From assembly GCF_005843925.1 (NCBI RefSeq), contig NZ_VCBC01000005.1:1-64000 (forward strand): a DNA stretch of 64,000 nucleotides. The letters run 5' to 3'. The position numbers and the translations under genes were made by a program. The stretch's first letter is position 1. Every line of letters starts with the position of its first letter. Origin of the DNA: Thalassotalea litorea (GTDB lineage Bacteria > Pseudomonadota > Gammaproteobacteria > Enterobacterales > Alteromonadaceae). This document shows, piece by piece, positions 42,657 to 52,491 of the stretch. The notes under the pieces are model-generated. The model saw only the letters and a list, made by a program, of their open reading frames with translations, made no database searches and had not been told where the DNA came from.

Positions 42657-43694
42657 ATGAGTTTAATTATTAATAAAATTGATTTGCGCTTTGTCGCAAA
42701 ACCTGAGAATGATCCTCAGGTAACGATCACCACAGGTGATGCACCGGTTGCAATCACTCCAAAAATCAACGCCTTCATTGAAGATCTGCATACGATTTAT
42801 AACGCCAAAGGCTCGAAAGCTTATGGCGGTTTTAAAGAAAATCAGGAACCTTCGGAGCTAAAGCCGTTTCATCACAGCTTTGATGATTACTTAAATGAGC
42901 AGTTAGATTTTAATGATTTTTGCGATCGGGTCAGTTCTGGCCTTGCAGCCGAGCTGGAAAAATACGATATGGCGGAAACGGGCTATTTGCTAACCTGTCA
43001 TTATGAAATGCTTTCCGGCCGTTATCTGTTAGTGGCGATGCTGCCGGTTACCGAACATTTTTATGTAGATGGCGAGCTCAATATTTCATCCGATCAGCAT
43101 ATCGATAGTTCAAAACTTCAGTTAGCGGTTCGTATCGATTTATTCGATTATGCCGACAATGCTGAAAAATTGCGCTACATCTCATTTATTAAAGGTCGCG
43201 CTGGTCGCAAAGTTGCAGATTTCTTTCTCGACTTTTTAGGTTGCGAAGAAGGTATTGACCCGAAACGTCAAAGCCAGGTACTGATCAGTGCCGTGGAAGA
43301 GTTTGTCAACGTGCAGCAATTGGACGCTGAAGAAAAGCAACAGACTCGTAAAGAGATGCTCAGTTATTGTAAAGAACAACAGACTCTCGGCCAGGATGTA
43401 AAACTGCAGGAATTATCACAATCACTACCCAATGAAGATAATGGTGATGCGTTTTATCAATTTTGCCAGGATAACGACTACCCGCTGGAAGAGTCTTTCC
43501 CTCATGATCAGGCAACCATTAACAAAGCGACTAAATACTCGGGCTATGGAGCTGGTATCAGTATTAGCTTTGAACGTAGTCACTTTGGTCAGGATGTAGT
43601 GTATAATCCTGCCAATGAATCACTGACGATTCATCGCGTACCGCCAAATCTTAAAGAGCAATTGTTAAAGCTGTTATCCAGCGAAGAACAATAG
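42657..43694 (+). CDS. yejK: Nucleoid-associated protein YejK (NdpA)
   Basis: 345 residues. Conserved segments: the short N-terminal IIINKIDLRFV, LLTCHYEMLSGRYLLVAML, LQLAVRIDLFDYADNAE, YISFIKGRAGRKVADFF, FLGCEEGIDPKRQSQ, FYQFCQDNDYPLEESFPHD, and the C-terminal 'GAGISISFERSHFGQDVVYN'. Binds the nucleoid in the cytoplasm. Full length compared with E. coli (335). The conserved neighbourhood strengthens the call. Confidence 0.95.
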   Translation: MSLIINKIDLRFVAKPENDPQVTITTGDAPVAITPKINAFIEDLHTIYNAKGSKAYGGFKENQEPSELKPFHHSFDDYLNEQLDFNDFCDRVSSGLAAELEKYDMAETGYLLTCHYEMLSGRYLLVAMLPVTEHFYVDGELNISSDQHIDSSKLQLAVRIDLFDYADNAEKLRYISFIKGRAGRKVADFFLDFLGCEEGIDPKRQSQVLISAVEEFVNVQQLDAEEKQQTRKEMLSYCKEQQTLGQDVKLQELSQSLPNEDNGDAFYQFCQDNDYPLEESFPHDQATINKATKYSGYGAGISISFERSHFGQDVVYNPANESLTIHRVPPNLKEQLLKLLSSEEQ

Positions 43695-43840
43695 AACTCA
43701 GACATTGGCTGCTGCGCCGCGGTATTTTTCTCAACTATAGTTAACCAATGTTTGTCGACGCGAAACGTGAATTTACAATTGGCATTTCATGACACACGCA
43801 AAACTTTGATTGGCATATTTAAAGCAATACGGAATTATTA

Positions 43841-44872
43841 ATGACGACTCTTACGATTACTCGACCTGATGACTGGCATGTACACCTTCGCGATGGCAAT
43901 GTTTTAGAGGATACGGTTAGAGATATTGGCCGCTATTTTGGGCGCGCCATTATTATGCCGAATCTCGTTCCTCCAGTAATGAATACGGATCAGGCGATTG
44001 AATATTACGAACGTATTCAACAAGTCAATTCGTCAAAAACGTTTGAACCATTAATGGTGTTGTATCTTACAGACAGCACCACGTCTGACGATATTCGCGC
44101 CGCGAAAGCATCTGGTAAAGTCTTTGCCGCAAAACTGTATCCTGCCGGTGCGACGACTAATTCTGCCTCCGGTGTGACCGACATTAAAAACATTTATTCG
44201 GTACTGGAAACCATGCAAGAAGAAGATTTACCTCTTTTACTTCACGGCGAGGTTACCGACAGCCATATCGATATTTTTGACCGAGAAAAAGAATACATTG
44301 AGCGCATTTTAAAGCCGGTTGTCGCCAAATTTCCGACGTTGCGCATCGTGTTAGAGCATATTACCACCAAAGATGCCGTGGACTTTGTCAATCAAGCGGG
44401 CTCAAATGTCGCCGCGACGATTACTGCGCACCACTTACTCTTTAACCGTAACCATATGTTGGTGGGTGGCATTCGCCCTCATTACTTTTGCTTACCTGTG
44501 CTTAAACGCAATATCCATCAACAGGCATTGATTGAAGCGGCAACCAGCGGCAGTACGAAGTTCTTTTTAGGGACGGATTCTGCACCGCATACCAAAGAAG
44601 CAAAAGAAAATGCCTGTGGTTGTGCCGGTTCGTATACGGCTCATGCCGCCATTGAATTGTACGCGGAAGTATTTGAACAGGAAAATGCCTTGGATAAATT
44701 GGAAGGCTTTGCAAGTTTTCACGGTCCGGACTTTTATCAATTACCTCGCAATAATGACTCCATAACCTTAGTTAAAGAGTCCTGGTCTGTCCCGGCGACC
44801 ATGCCATTTGGTGACGATACCGTTGTCCCGATCCGTGCCGGAGAAGACATTCAATGGCAAGTAAAAGCGTAA
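43841..44872 (+). CDS. pyrC: Dihydroorotase (class II)
   Basis: A 343-residue zinc enzyme of pyrimidine synthesis: carbamoyl-aspartate to dihydroorotate. [10 protein letters not shown] contains the HxH metal site; [14 protein letters not shown] has the carbamylated Lys; [17 protein letters not shown] and [14 protein letters not shown] supply the other ligands and the catalytic Asp. No active-site residue is missing. Monocistronic or leading the PTPS-like gene, 36 bases downstream. Confidence 0.97.
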   Translation: MTTLTITRPDDWHVHLRDGNVLEDTVRDIGRYFGRAIIMPNLVPPVMNTDQAIEYYERIQQVNSSKTFEPLMVLYLTDSTTSDDIRAAKASGKVFAAKLYPAGATTNSASGVTDIKNIYSVLETMQEEDLPLLLHGEVTDSHIDIFDREKEYIERILKPVVAKFPTLRIVLEHITTKDAVDFVNQAGSNVAATITAHHLLFNRNHMLVGGIRPHYFCLPVLKRNIHQQALIEAATSGSTKFFLGTDSAPHTKEAKENACGCAGSYTAHAAIELYAEVFEQENALDKLEGFASFHGPDFYQLPRNNDSITLVKESWSVPATMPFGDDTVVPIRAGEDIQWQVKA

Positions 44873-44908
44873 TCGTGACATGTGCCTAAGCGAAACCAAG
44901 GATTAATC

Positions 44909-45802
44909 ATGAGTTTGAAAACCATGCAATTGTTTGTCAATGACTTAACCGTCATTGATTTTTCGTATCTGTGCAAGGATAGGGGAGTTGTCGGTGAAAG
45001 CTGGATAGTGGATGTTATTCTGTCTGGCGATTTAAATGCGGAAAGCATGGTGTTGGATTTTGGGATTGTTAAAAAACAAATCAAAGCCATCATCGATGAT
45101 GCGGTGGATCATAAGTTATTGTTGCCAGGTAACGATCAACACCTCTTCATTGAAGACTCAGGCAGAGATAAACATGTTTACGTAGACTTTTATCCAGAGC
45201 ACATAAGCAGCATTCACTTACAATCACCAGAATGCGCATTTGCGCAGATCCCAGCAGAAAAAATCACTGAAGAATCAGTTACGCGTTACTTAACTAAGGT
45301 GATAAAGGCGCAATTACCGGAAAATGTAAAAGCCATTGAGTTGACGTTACGCCCAGAAGTGATTGATGGTTTTTACTATCACTACACCCATGGACTGAAA
45401 AAGCATGATGGCAACTGTCAACGAATTGCCCACGGCCATCGTTCGAAAATCACCTTGTATGAAAATGATATTCGTTCGTTAAGCCTGGAAAAAAAATGGT
45501 GCCGCCGTTGGCAAGATATCTATCTGGCAACGAATAGCGATGCTATTGACCAGCAACAAGTCGAATTATCCCAACGTGGACAACAAGATTTAACTGCTGA
45601 GCACCAATGCTTTTCTTACTATGCGCCACAGGGACGTTTTGATATCGCCATCAAGGATAATCTTGAAATTGTCGATTGTGACTCAACCGTGGAACTTCTC
45701 GCGGATTATATTGCCAGACAATTGCAAGCAAATAACCCAGATAACCGTTATAAAGTTGTGGCGTATGAAGGCGTAGGCAAAGGAGCCATTGGCAATGTAT
45801 AG
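44909..45802 (+). CDS. Two-domain 6-pyruvoyl-tetrahydropterin/QueD-like protein
   Basis: 297 residues from ATG 44909 ('aagga' upstream). Residues 5-90 resemble the start of a PTPS fold (FVNDLTVIDFSYLC, SWIVDVILSGDLNAESMVLDF). Residues 145-240 contain a second copy (LTLRPEVIDGFYYHYTHGL, GNCQRIAHGHRSKITLYEND). The zinc-type His appear only in the second copy (HGHRSK). The tandem layout, roughly twice QueD (about 120), resembles '6-carboxytetrahydropterin synthase' annotations in marine gammaproteobacteria. The role in queuosine or folate pathways is not shown. Confidence 0.8.
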   Translation: MSLKTMQLFVNDLTVIDFSYLCKDRGVVGESWIVDVILSGDLNAESMVLDFGIVKKQIKAIIDDAVDHKLLLPGNDQHLFIEDSGRDKHVYVDFYPEHISSIHLQSPECAFAQIPAEKITEESVTRYLTKVIKAQLPENVKAIELTLRPEVIDGFYYHYTHGLKKHDGNCQRIAHGHRSKITLYENDIRSLSLEKKWCRRWQDIYLATNSDAIDQQQVELSQRGQQDLTAEHQCFSYYAPQGRFDIAIKDNLEIVDCDSTVELLADYIARQLQANNPDNRYKVVAYEGVGKGAIGNV

Positions 45803-45842
45803 AACCCGAACTCACGCTGATGGCATTGGTTTGCGGTACGGT

Positions 45843-46715
45843 ATGAAAAAATATATTCAGGTATTGATCACCAACCCCCTAAAACGCTGTTATCTGCCGA
45901 GCCTGTTATTGTTGATTGGCACGTCCCAGTTAAGTCATGCCAATGACAATCTCTTGATCGATCTGCAAGGTGAAGTCATGCAAGGCAGCCTGATGGTAGG
46001 TAAAACGCTACCTGGCAACCAGGTCTATTTAGATGATCGGGCATTAAAAGTGTCTCGTCATGGCTTGTTCACGTTTGGCTTTAGTCGAGATGATGAACAT
46101 AGCTATCAGCTAAAACTCGTTAACGGCGATAAGCAACAAATAAAAACACTAGAACCCGCCAAGCGCGAATACAAGATTCAACGGGTGAATGGGATTGCCA
46201 AAAAAATCATGGAGCCAGATCCTAACGATGTCGCAAGGGCCCGAAAAGACAGCAAACAGATTGGTGAAGTGCGCAATATTGCCTCTGACAGCATTGATTT
46301 TGCCCATGGTTTCATTGCGCCAAGTAAAGGCAGGATCACCGGTGTTTACGGCAGTCAACGGGTGTATAACGGCAAACCTGGAAATCCCCATTACGGCCTG
46401 GATTACGCGGGTAAAACGGGTACTTTGGTGCAAGCACCGGCGGCAGGTATCGTAACGTTATGGGTACCAGATATGTTTTATTCTGGCGGTACATTAGTGA
46501 TTGACCATGGCCACGGTGTAACCTCTACGTTTTTGCATTTATCCGGCTCTTTAGTGACCGAAGGCGATAAGGTTTTACAAGGTCAGAATGTAGCAAAAAT
46601 TGGCTCAACAGGGCGTTCAACCGGTCCTCATCTGGACTGGCGAATTAACTGGTTTAACGTCAGGCTAGATCCGGCTTTAGTACTCAAGCTTCCGAATATG
46701 CATACGTTTCAATAA
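45843..46715 (+). CDS. Exported M23-family metallopeptidase-like protein
   Basis: 290 residues from ATG 45843 (residues MKKYIQVL), chosen because the signal peptide then lies at the N-terminus; in-frame starts at 45789 and 45795 overlap the previous gene. The signal ends SHA/N. The LytM domain is C-terminal: PHYGLDYAGKTGTLVQAPAAG (His/Asp zinc ligands), VIDHGHGVTSTFLHLS, and GPHLDWR. In the last motif the usual second His of HLH is Asp. Expected to act on peptidoglycan cross-links, or to be an EnvC/NlpD-like activator if the metal site is lost. Confidence 0.85.
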   Translation: MKKYIQVLITNPLKRCYLPSLLLLIGTSQLSHANDNLLIDLQGEVMQGSLMVGKTLPGNQVYLDDRALKVSRHGLFTFGFSRDDEHSYQLKLVNGDKQQIKTLEPAKREYKIQRVNGIAKKIMEPDPNDVARARKDSKQIGEVRNIASDSIDFAHGFIAPSKGRITGVYGSQRVYNGKPGNPHYGLDYAGKTGTLVQAPAAGIVTLWVPDMFYSGGTLVIDHGHGVTSTFLHLSGSLVTEGDKVLQGQNVAKIGSTGRSTGPHLDWRINWFNVRLDPALVLKLPNMHTFQ

Positions 46716-46775
46716 ACGCATTCATTTATAGGCATAGAGTAAAAAACATAACTATCGGTATCGTTAAATCGTTAA

Positions 46776-46826
46776 AAAAGGCTGATTAGAAAGGGCGCAT
46801 TTCTGCCATTTTCTAATCAGCCTTTT
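46776..46826. terminator. Strong bidirectional terminator
   Basis: A 17-bp perfect stem aaaaggctgattagaaa / tttctaatcagcctttt with a 17-base loop, between the M23 gene and the convergent recombinase gene. Confidence 0.85.
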
Positions 46827-46897
46827 CTGTTTTCTCAACACACTTAATTAACGTAATTTTATCTTTTACCAATCCTTCTCTATTTCCAGTCTAATCA

Positions 46898-48184
46898 TTA
46901 GCTGCTTTCAATACTGCGTTTTTTACCGGATTTCGCGCGCTCTAAGTGATCGGATTGAACATATACCCGGTCCGTTGTGCCCATACTGGCATGTCCTAGT
47001 TCATCGGCCATATGTTTTAGTGGCCTTGAAGCGATATCCATTGAGGCGCCAGTGTGTCTGAGCCAGTGAGTTGTCGCTTGTTTTAGGGTCTGGGCTTCAT
47101 GGCTAAATCCTTCCTGAGTCATTTGCTCATAGGCATGATCAAAAGCCTGTTGCACAATGCGACGCAATTGACGTGACGTCATGCCACCAAAACCTTTCAA
47201 TTTGTTCAGTAAAGGGTCCGTTTCTGACGATAAAGGGTAACCATTTAAACCACGATATTGGCGATAACGCTCAAGATACGGTAAAAAACTGTCCGGTACA
47301 GAAACATCCCGTTGTTTATTGCCTTTACCAAATACCTTAAACCAATGGTTCTTGTCTTTGTCTGTCCAGAAATGTCCCATGACTGGCGACCAGACAGGGC
47401 GCTCGGATAGCTCGGAAACCCGTAGATACAATGTTTTCAGGCAGGCAATTATAAATAAGGTTCGTTCAAAGGTTTCATCGCCATCCGCCAGAGTTTGCGT
47501 ACTTTGCAGGATATAATCCCATTGCAATGAGGATAAACGTTTAACGTCGACGACAGAGGCATCTTTGATCAGATATGGACTGTCTTTTTTTACCGAGGCA
47601 ATGGCATTGCCAAAGGCATAATCTTCAGTTACCAGGTAATCATAAAAGACATTCAGTACTGAAAATGTCGCTTTCATGGCATCTTGTGAACACTGGTAGT
47701 TGCGTTTCTTATTGTTAAAGTCGATATCATCAAGACGTTGCGATTTTGGGATCTTTATCGTAAATGGTCGCCAGTCAGGGTTAACATGTCGATAACCATT
47801 GCGATCTTCAAAGCGACGGTAGACATAACTGGAGATCCAATTGACTGGCGGCTTGTGAACGAAATCAATGTAGGTTTCTAGATCACGGCGTTTTAGCGTA
47901 ACAATCGATTTACCCGCATATAGCCAAGCCCATAGTAAAAACTTTTCCGTTTCAGAGCGAAATAGATTGTAGGTCGCTTCGTTACGACGTCCTTTAGATT
48001 GCAGGAATTCTTTTGTATAGCGGTAATCTTCGAGCGCGCCGTTAACGGTTTGATTGATGGTGTCAACAAACTGTTTTACTGATTGATTGTCTTCACTGAA
48101 TAATTGATTACGATGCATTTGTTGAAAATTGCGATGAGAATCAAATAAAGGTTCAGCGTTAAAAGCATCTGTGTTCATAAGCAT
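46898..48184 (-). CDS. Tyrosine recombinase / site-specific integrase, unlinked to the integron
   Basis: A 428-residue protein. The catalytic set is visible: Arg in KTLYLRVSELSER, Lys in FGKGNKQRDV, HxxR in THWLRHTGAS, His in DELGHASMGTTD and the Tyr nucleophile in DRVYVQSDH. An N-terminal SAM-like DNA-binding part occupies residues 40-220. It lacks the extra alpha-helix of IntI-type integrases and is far from the cassette array (about 34 kb), so it is not the integron integrase. No att-like duplications or phage genes lie alongside, so it may be a stand-alone chromosomal recombinase. Convergent with the M23 gene. Confidence 0.88.
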   Translation of the reverse strand: MLMNTDAFNAEPLFDSHRNFQQMHRNQLFSEDNQSVKQFVDTINQTVNGALEDYRYTKEFLQSKGRRNEATYNLFRSETEKFLLWAWLYAGKSIVTLKRRDLETYIDFVHKPPVNWISSYVYRRFEDRNGYRHVNPDWRPFTIKIPKSQRLDDIDFNNKKRNYQCSQDAMKATFSVLNVFYDYLVTEDYAFGNAIASVKKDSPYLIKDASVVDVKRLSSLQWDYILQSTQTLADGDETFERTLFIIACLKTLYLRVSELSERPVWSPVMGHFWTDKDKNHWFKVFGKGNKQRDVSVPDSFLPYLERYRQYRGLNGYPLSSETDPLLNKLKGFGGMTSRQLRRIVQQAFDHAYEQMTQEGFSHEAQTLKQATTHWLRHTGASMDIASRPLKHMADELGHASMGTTDRVYVQSDHLERAKSGKKRSIESS

Positions 48185-48851
48185 TTATTATTCTTTAAAT
48201 TGAAAGCCAATAGCTCTTGATTAACAATAACCAAAAGCACAGGTATTGATTAAAGTCATGGTTAACTGAGTGTAAAGCCCATGTTAAATCGTTATACCCT
48301 ATATGTCCACTAATTAACATTATCGGACATTTGGTAAGGGTAGCTTTGGCGCATACAAGTACTCTGCTGTGTTTACTGTGCCTGAATCCGCGTTAATGTA
48401 CTTTGTTGTAGTTTTACCGTTTGTTGTAGTTTTGCCGTCTGTACGTTAACGCTTGTCTTATCTGGCTTGTGTCTCTTCGATAAAACACATACGTATGGTT
48501 TTTAAACGAGCGCTATGTATAAAAGCATTACGTATACAAGCACCGCATAATTCATTGAATTTTATCAGGAATTCTCTACAAGCTGTATAAATAAAGGGAT
48601 CTATCATCATTCACCCTATTTTTTACGTGCGCTACGTGCACGAAATTCTGTTTTGCCAGTGATAATCCCCAACAATTCACGTAGAGCGCTGTAAATAATA
48701 CCCACACCGCTAAGTAAATTTGTGTTTTAGTAAAATGCTTTTGAGCTTAGATTTTAATTGAGGTTTAAATTGAGATTTAAAGCGCAGGACTTTACTGGCA
48801 ACAACTCTGTTTTCATGGACTTTGATGTGTTTGAGTTTTAACGGCTAAAGA
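48185..48851. other. Intergenic region, 667 bases
   Basis: No supported gene. It contains a short direct repeat 'ttgttgtagttttaccgt' and 'ttgttgtagttttgccgt' (48406-48438). It precedes the recombinase gene and follows the stop of the MCE gene. No RNA family recognised. Confidence 0.4.
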
Positions 48852-51800
48852 TCAATAGCTGGGTCTAAATTCTGGGGTCAGTTTGAATACCGAACCGTCC
48901 TCTACCTTGGTTTTTGCCAAACGGTCGCTTTCTGGTTTTTCTGAATTTCCTGATGCTTTAGAGGAATTTACAAATGCGATTCCCCCGCTAAGGATACTTG
49001 ATAGCGACTCCGTGGTAATGGTCATCCCTGAAAACAAACCCGCGTCGACTTCAACACCACTGACATTATAAAACGTAGATGCGCTGGTAACTAACGATTG
49101 GTATTGAGGTTCGATATTGATATAGATCAGGACACCGGTGCCTTGTTGATTCAGTTCACTGCCTAAAACTTTACCAACGGGTATTTGTCGGTAGTAAACA
49201 TTTTGCTCAGTTGCCACCGAACCTAAGGTCAGCGCCGATAACGTTAAATTCAGCCCTTGCGCTAATTTCTTTACGGTTGGTGCTCGGTCTAAGCCGATAA
49301 AACTCGTTACTTGCTCGCCATTACCTGGCACGACACCAAGTTGATTCCCTGACAGCAATGACGATGCATTTTTTATTTGCGTTAAGCCGATGCTAGGTTC
49401 GAGTAAATAATATTGGGCGCCTTGTTGAGTCAGGTTTTTAAATGTTTCACTGACTTTTACTTGTAGTTGGGTGTGGGTCAATTGATCTGCCAGTGTTACT
49501 TGAGTAACGATCCCGACTTCATGGCCTTGATGAATCAATTTAGCGCCAGCTTTAATATCAACCACGTTATTGAATGTTACGGCAATTAAAGGCCCTTGAT
49601 ATTGACTATGCTGCACCGATTCTAATAACGGATATTGACTAAATTCCTGGGTTTGGACCTTATCTTGTTTCACCGGGTTCACCAGTGAGATCCCACCATT
49701 TACAATACGTTCGAGCTTAGACGAAGACACAGAAACGCCGGAAAGACTGGCTTCAATGTGAATCCCGCTGGCAAGATAAAATTCACTATTAGTAAATACC
49801 AGGGAATGATATTGAGGCTCAATGCTGATCACAAATTCAAAATACTTGCCTTGTTCTTTTAAGTGCACAGCCTCTACCTGGCCAATGGTGAGATCTTTAA
49901 AAATTACCGGCGAACCCGCGACTAATCCATGGGACTGTTGATTTGTCAAAATCAACTGCAAGCCAGGTAAACCGGCACTAAAGTGCCCTCCTTTGGCCAA
50001 TATTTCATAGTCTGACGCATATTCACCATTACCAGGGATCACTTCAAGGAAACTGCCTGACACGACAGCGCCGAGTTGTTTTGCACTTAATCCCGCAGTC
50101 ACTAGCCGGATCTGACTATGCTCTCGAAATAGAGTTTTGAATCTGCCATCATAGTCAACGGTTAGCTGCATCTGATTGACCGCGTCGTTTAACTCGACCT
50201 TTTTCACCTTACCGATTTCAAGGTTACCGTATTTTAAAACCGTAAAATCGGAATAGACATCAAGGATCCCTGGGAAATTTAACGTTAACGATTGATTTAG
50301 GCGAGAATCTTGTTTGGTGTTGGCTAAGTTAAATTCAAAACCATCACCCAGACGCGGCTCTCCGACAAAGGAGTCTGTCGCAAAACCGATCCCTCCAACA
50401 AACATATTAGTTAGCGTGCTCGCATGTACCTTCACCTGCGGTAAGCGTGCCTGGATATCCAGACCACCGAGTTTAAAGAAGCGACTGCTTTTATTCACCA
50501 GATACTCATATTCCGGGCGAATAAAAATGTGTACCGAAAAGCTTTGCTTATCCTCATTTAATTCATGATCTTGTACTGAGCCAACAGGCATGTTTCGGTA
50601 AAAAACCGGGGTGTCGAATGTTAACGAATCAATGTTCTTGGTCTGCAGTTGCAGGTGTAAACCCGGCTCTTCGTAACTTAACGGTGGCGGTTGAGAAAGT
50701 ACATTAAATTCACGGGTTGGCTCTCCGCTTCCTAAACGAAACGACACATAAGGCCCACTCAGCAATCTGTCCATATTAGAAATACCAGAAAAACTAATAT
50801 TGGGTTTCACTAGCCAAAATTGCATCCCTGATAATAAATAAGGCTCAAGTCTTGGGTCAAAATTGACACTCGCGATTAGTCCGCCTTGTGCCTGGTTGTA
50901 CGTAAAGTCTTCAACAACGCCGAGCTCGACCCCTTCAAAAATGACTTTCGTTTCACCAGCTTTAACCCCACTATTTTGAGGGAAATTCATGGTGACCTTG
51001 ATACCTGCTTGGGCGGCATCAAAATCATCATAAAGATTAAATTTGGTATAGTTTTCTACGTCGGGAAATTCTTTATTTGTTGTCGGTGTATGAAACGCAA
51101 TGCCACCACTAATAATCGACGATAAGGATTCGGTTCGAACTTTAAATCCGGACAAATCGCCGCTAACCTCGACACCACTGGCGTTATAAAATCGACTATT
51201 AAACTTAACAAGTTGTTGGTATTTTTCATCGATGAGCAACTTGATTGCCACATAACCATTTTCTTGAACTAATTGGTAGTCATAGACTTCACCAACCCGT
51301 ATTTGTTTGTAATAGATACCACTACCACGATTTAACGAGCCAAGGCTTTGGGCATGCAATGTAATATGCAAGCCAGGGGTGTCTACAGGAATAGCCGGAG
51401 GCGAATCCAGAGCATAAAATTCTCGTATTCTTTGGCCATCAGATGCGGGTAACATTTCAAAATAGTTACCTGTAATGACCGTTTCCAATCCAGAAACCCC
51501 TGACAGACTAATTTCTGGTTTGACTAACCAAAATTGAGAGTTTTGATTAAGGTATGGCTTGGTTGAACGATCCATTTCGATATTGACCGTAATCACATCC
51601 AAACCGTCTTTAATCGATAAATCCCTTACCAGACCGACGGGTAGCCCTTTAAATCGTACCTCTGTTTTTTGTTCGACAATACCTTCCGCATCTTTAACAT
51701 AGATTTTGATATCAATGCCAGATTGATAATAGGCCTGAACAATTAAATAGGTGGCGATTATGGCGGCAAGGATCGGCAGTATCCAGATAAAGGAAATTTT

Positions 51801-51857
51801 GGGACGCGGCTCGACTATGGCCTGATTGTTTCGGCGTTTGTTTTGATTATCGTTCAT
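48852..51857 (-). CDS. letB: MCE-domain lipid-transport tunnel protein with eight MCE domains (LetB/YebT-like)
   Basis: 1001 residues from ATG 51857 (MNDNQNK), overlapping the upstream PqiA-like gene by 11 bases; an ATG at 51872 is also possible. One transmembrane helix (about residues 17-42), then eight consecutive MCE domains of about 115 residues. I count them by their starts 'GIDIKIYV', 'GLHITLHA', 'GIKVTMNF', 'GLHLQLQT', 'QSLTLNFP', 'GLQLILTN', 'GPLIAVTF' and 'GLNLTLSA'. Odd domains carry an FWLVKP-type strand and even ones an 'F..SG/GGI' ending, giving four alternating pairs. E. coli LetB has seven and 877 residues. It should form a periplasm-spanning hexameric tunnel for phospholipids. 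Confidence 0.9.
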   Translation of the reverse strand: MNDNQNKRRNNQAIVEPRPKISFIWILPILAAIIATYLIVQAYYQSGIDIKIYVKDAEGIVEQKTEVRFKGLPVGLVRDLSIKDGLDVITVNIEMDRSTKPYLNQNSQFWLVKPEISLSGVSGLETVITGNYFEMLPASDGQRIREFYALDSPPAIPVDTPGLHITLHAQSLGSLNRGSGIYYKQIRVGEVYDYQLVQENGYVAIKLLIDEKYQQLVKFNSRFYNASGVEVSGDLSGFKVRTESLSSIISGGIAFHTPTTNKEFPDVENYTKFNLYDDFDAAQAGIKVTMNFPQNSGVKAGETKVIFEGVELGVVEDFTYNQAQGGLIASVNFDPRLEPYLLSGMQFWLVKPNISFSGISNMDRLLSGPYVSFRLGSGEPTREFNVLSQPPPLSYEEPGLHLQLQTKNIDSLTFDTPVFYRNMPVGSVQDHELNEDKQSFSVHIFIRPEYEYLVNKSSRFFKLGGLDIQARLPQVKVHASTLTNMFVGGIGFATDSFVGEPRLGDGFEFNLANTKQDSRLNQSLTLNFPGILDVYSDFTVLKYGNLEIGKVKKVELNDAVNQMQLTVDYDGRFKTLFREHSQIRLVTAGLSAKQLGAVVSGSFLEVIPGNGEYASDYEILAKGGHFSAGLPGLQLILTNQQSHGLVAGSPVIFKDLTIGQVEAVHLKEQGKYFEFVISIEPQYHSLVFTNSEFYLASGIHIEASLSGVSVSSSKLERIVNGGISLVNPVKQDKVQTQEFSQYPLLESVQHSQYQGPLIAVTFNNVVDIKAGAKLIHQGHEVGIVTQVTLADQLTHTQLQVKVSETFKNLTQQGAQYYLLEPSIGLTQIKNASSLLSGNQLGVVPGNGEQVTSFIGLDRAPTVKKLAQGLNLTLSALTLGSVATEQNVYYRQIPVGKVLGSELNQQGTGVLIYINIEPQYQSLVTSASTFYNVSGVEVDAGLFSGMTITTESLSSILSGGIAFVNSSKASGNSEKPESDRLAKTKVEDGSVFKLTPEFRPSY

Positions 51858-52491
51858 CCGTGCCCCGCTCATCCCATAACATCTTAGAATCAAAACTCGC
51901 AGCTGCGAAAATACTGAGCAAAACCATTATGCCAAACGCAGTTGCGCCAGGACCGGCGACGACTTCTAAAACGTTACCAATTTCGACTAAGGACACCAGA
52001 ATCGCGACGACGAAGACATCCAGCATCGACCACGGGCCAAACATTTCAATGTAACGATACATGTGTGATCGATGTCGTCGTGATATCCGTGACGGAAATT
52101 TCACTGAGTATAAGAGGTAAATCAAACCAATAATTTTCGCTAACGGAAAAATAAAACTGGCGATAAAAACAATGGCAGCAATCGGGATCATGCCATTTTG
52201 AAACATATATAGCGTACCGGAAAGAATCGTATCCCCCTGACCTTTGCCAAATTGCAAAATGGTCATGATGGGATATAGGTTTGCGGGAAAAAAGGCAATG
52301 ATCGAGCATAGGGTCAATGCCAGCGTTTTTTGAAAAGCTAATGGCTTGCGCTGCTGCAATTTCGAGTTGCATCGTTCACACAGATTATCGATTTTTGGGT
52401 TGAAAGGGTTTACCCAGTGGCACGTATCACACGTTGCGAAGTGATTCGCTTTGCCATTTTGCGTAAAATCTACGGATTCAAGGTTAATCAT
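51847..52491 (-). CDS. PqiA/LetA-like membrane protein, second half
   Basis: A 214-residue protein. An N-terminal zinc ribbon (residues 20-45: CDTCHWVNPFNPKIDNLCERC) is followed by a PqiA domain with four transmembrane helices (FFPANLYPIMTI, GMIPIAAIVFIASFIFPLAKIIG, GPWSMLDVFVVAILV). Corresponds to the second PqiA domain of LetA (YebS), which in E. coli is a single 427-residue protein. The 8-base overlap with the previous gene and 11-base overlap with letB show tight coupling. Confidence 0.9.
   Translation of the reverse strand: MINLESVDFTQNGKANHFATCDTCHWVNPFNPKIDNLCERCNSKLQQRKPLAFQKTLALTLCSIIAFFPANLYPIMTILQFGKGQGDTILSGTLYMFQNGMIPIAAIVFIASFIFPLAKIIGLIYLLYSVKFPSRISRRHRSHMYRYIEMFGPWSMLDVFVVAILVSLVEIGNVLEVVAGPGATAFGIMVLLSIFAAASFDSKMLWDERGTDER

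Noticed and set aside
46898..48184. Tyrosine recombinase as the integron integrase
   Set aside because: It is about 34 kb from the array, on the other strand, and I saw no IntI-specific extra segment. An intI is expected at the other end of the array.
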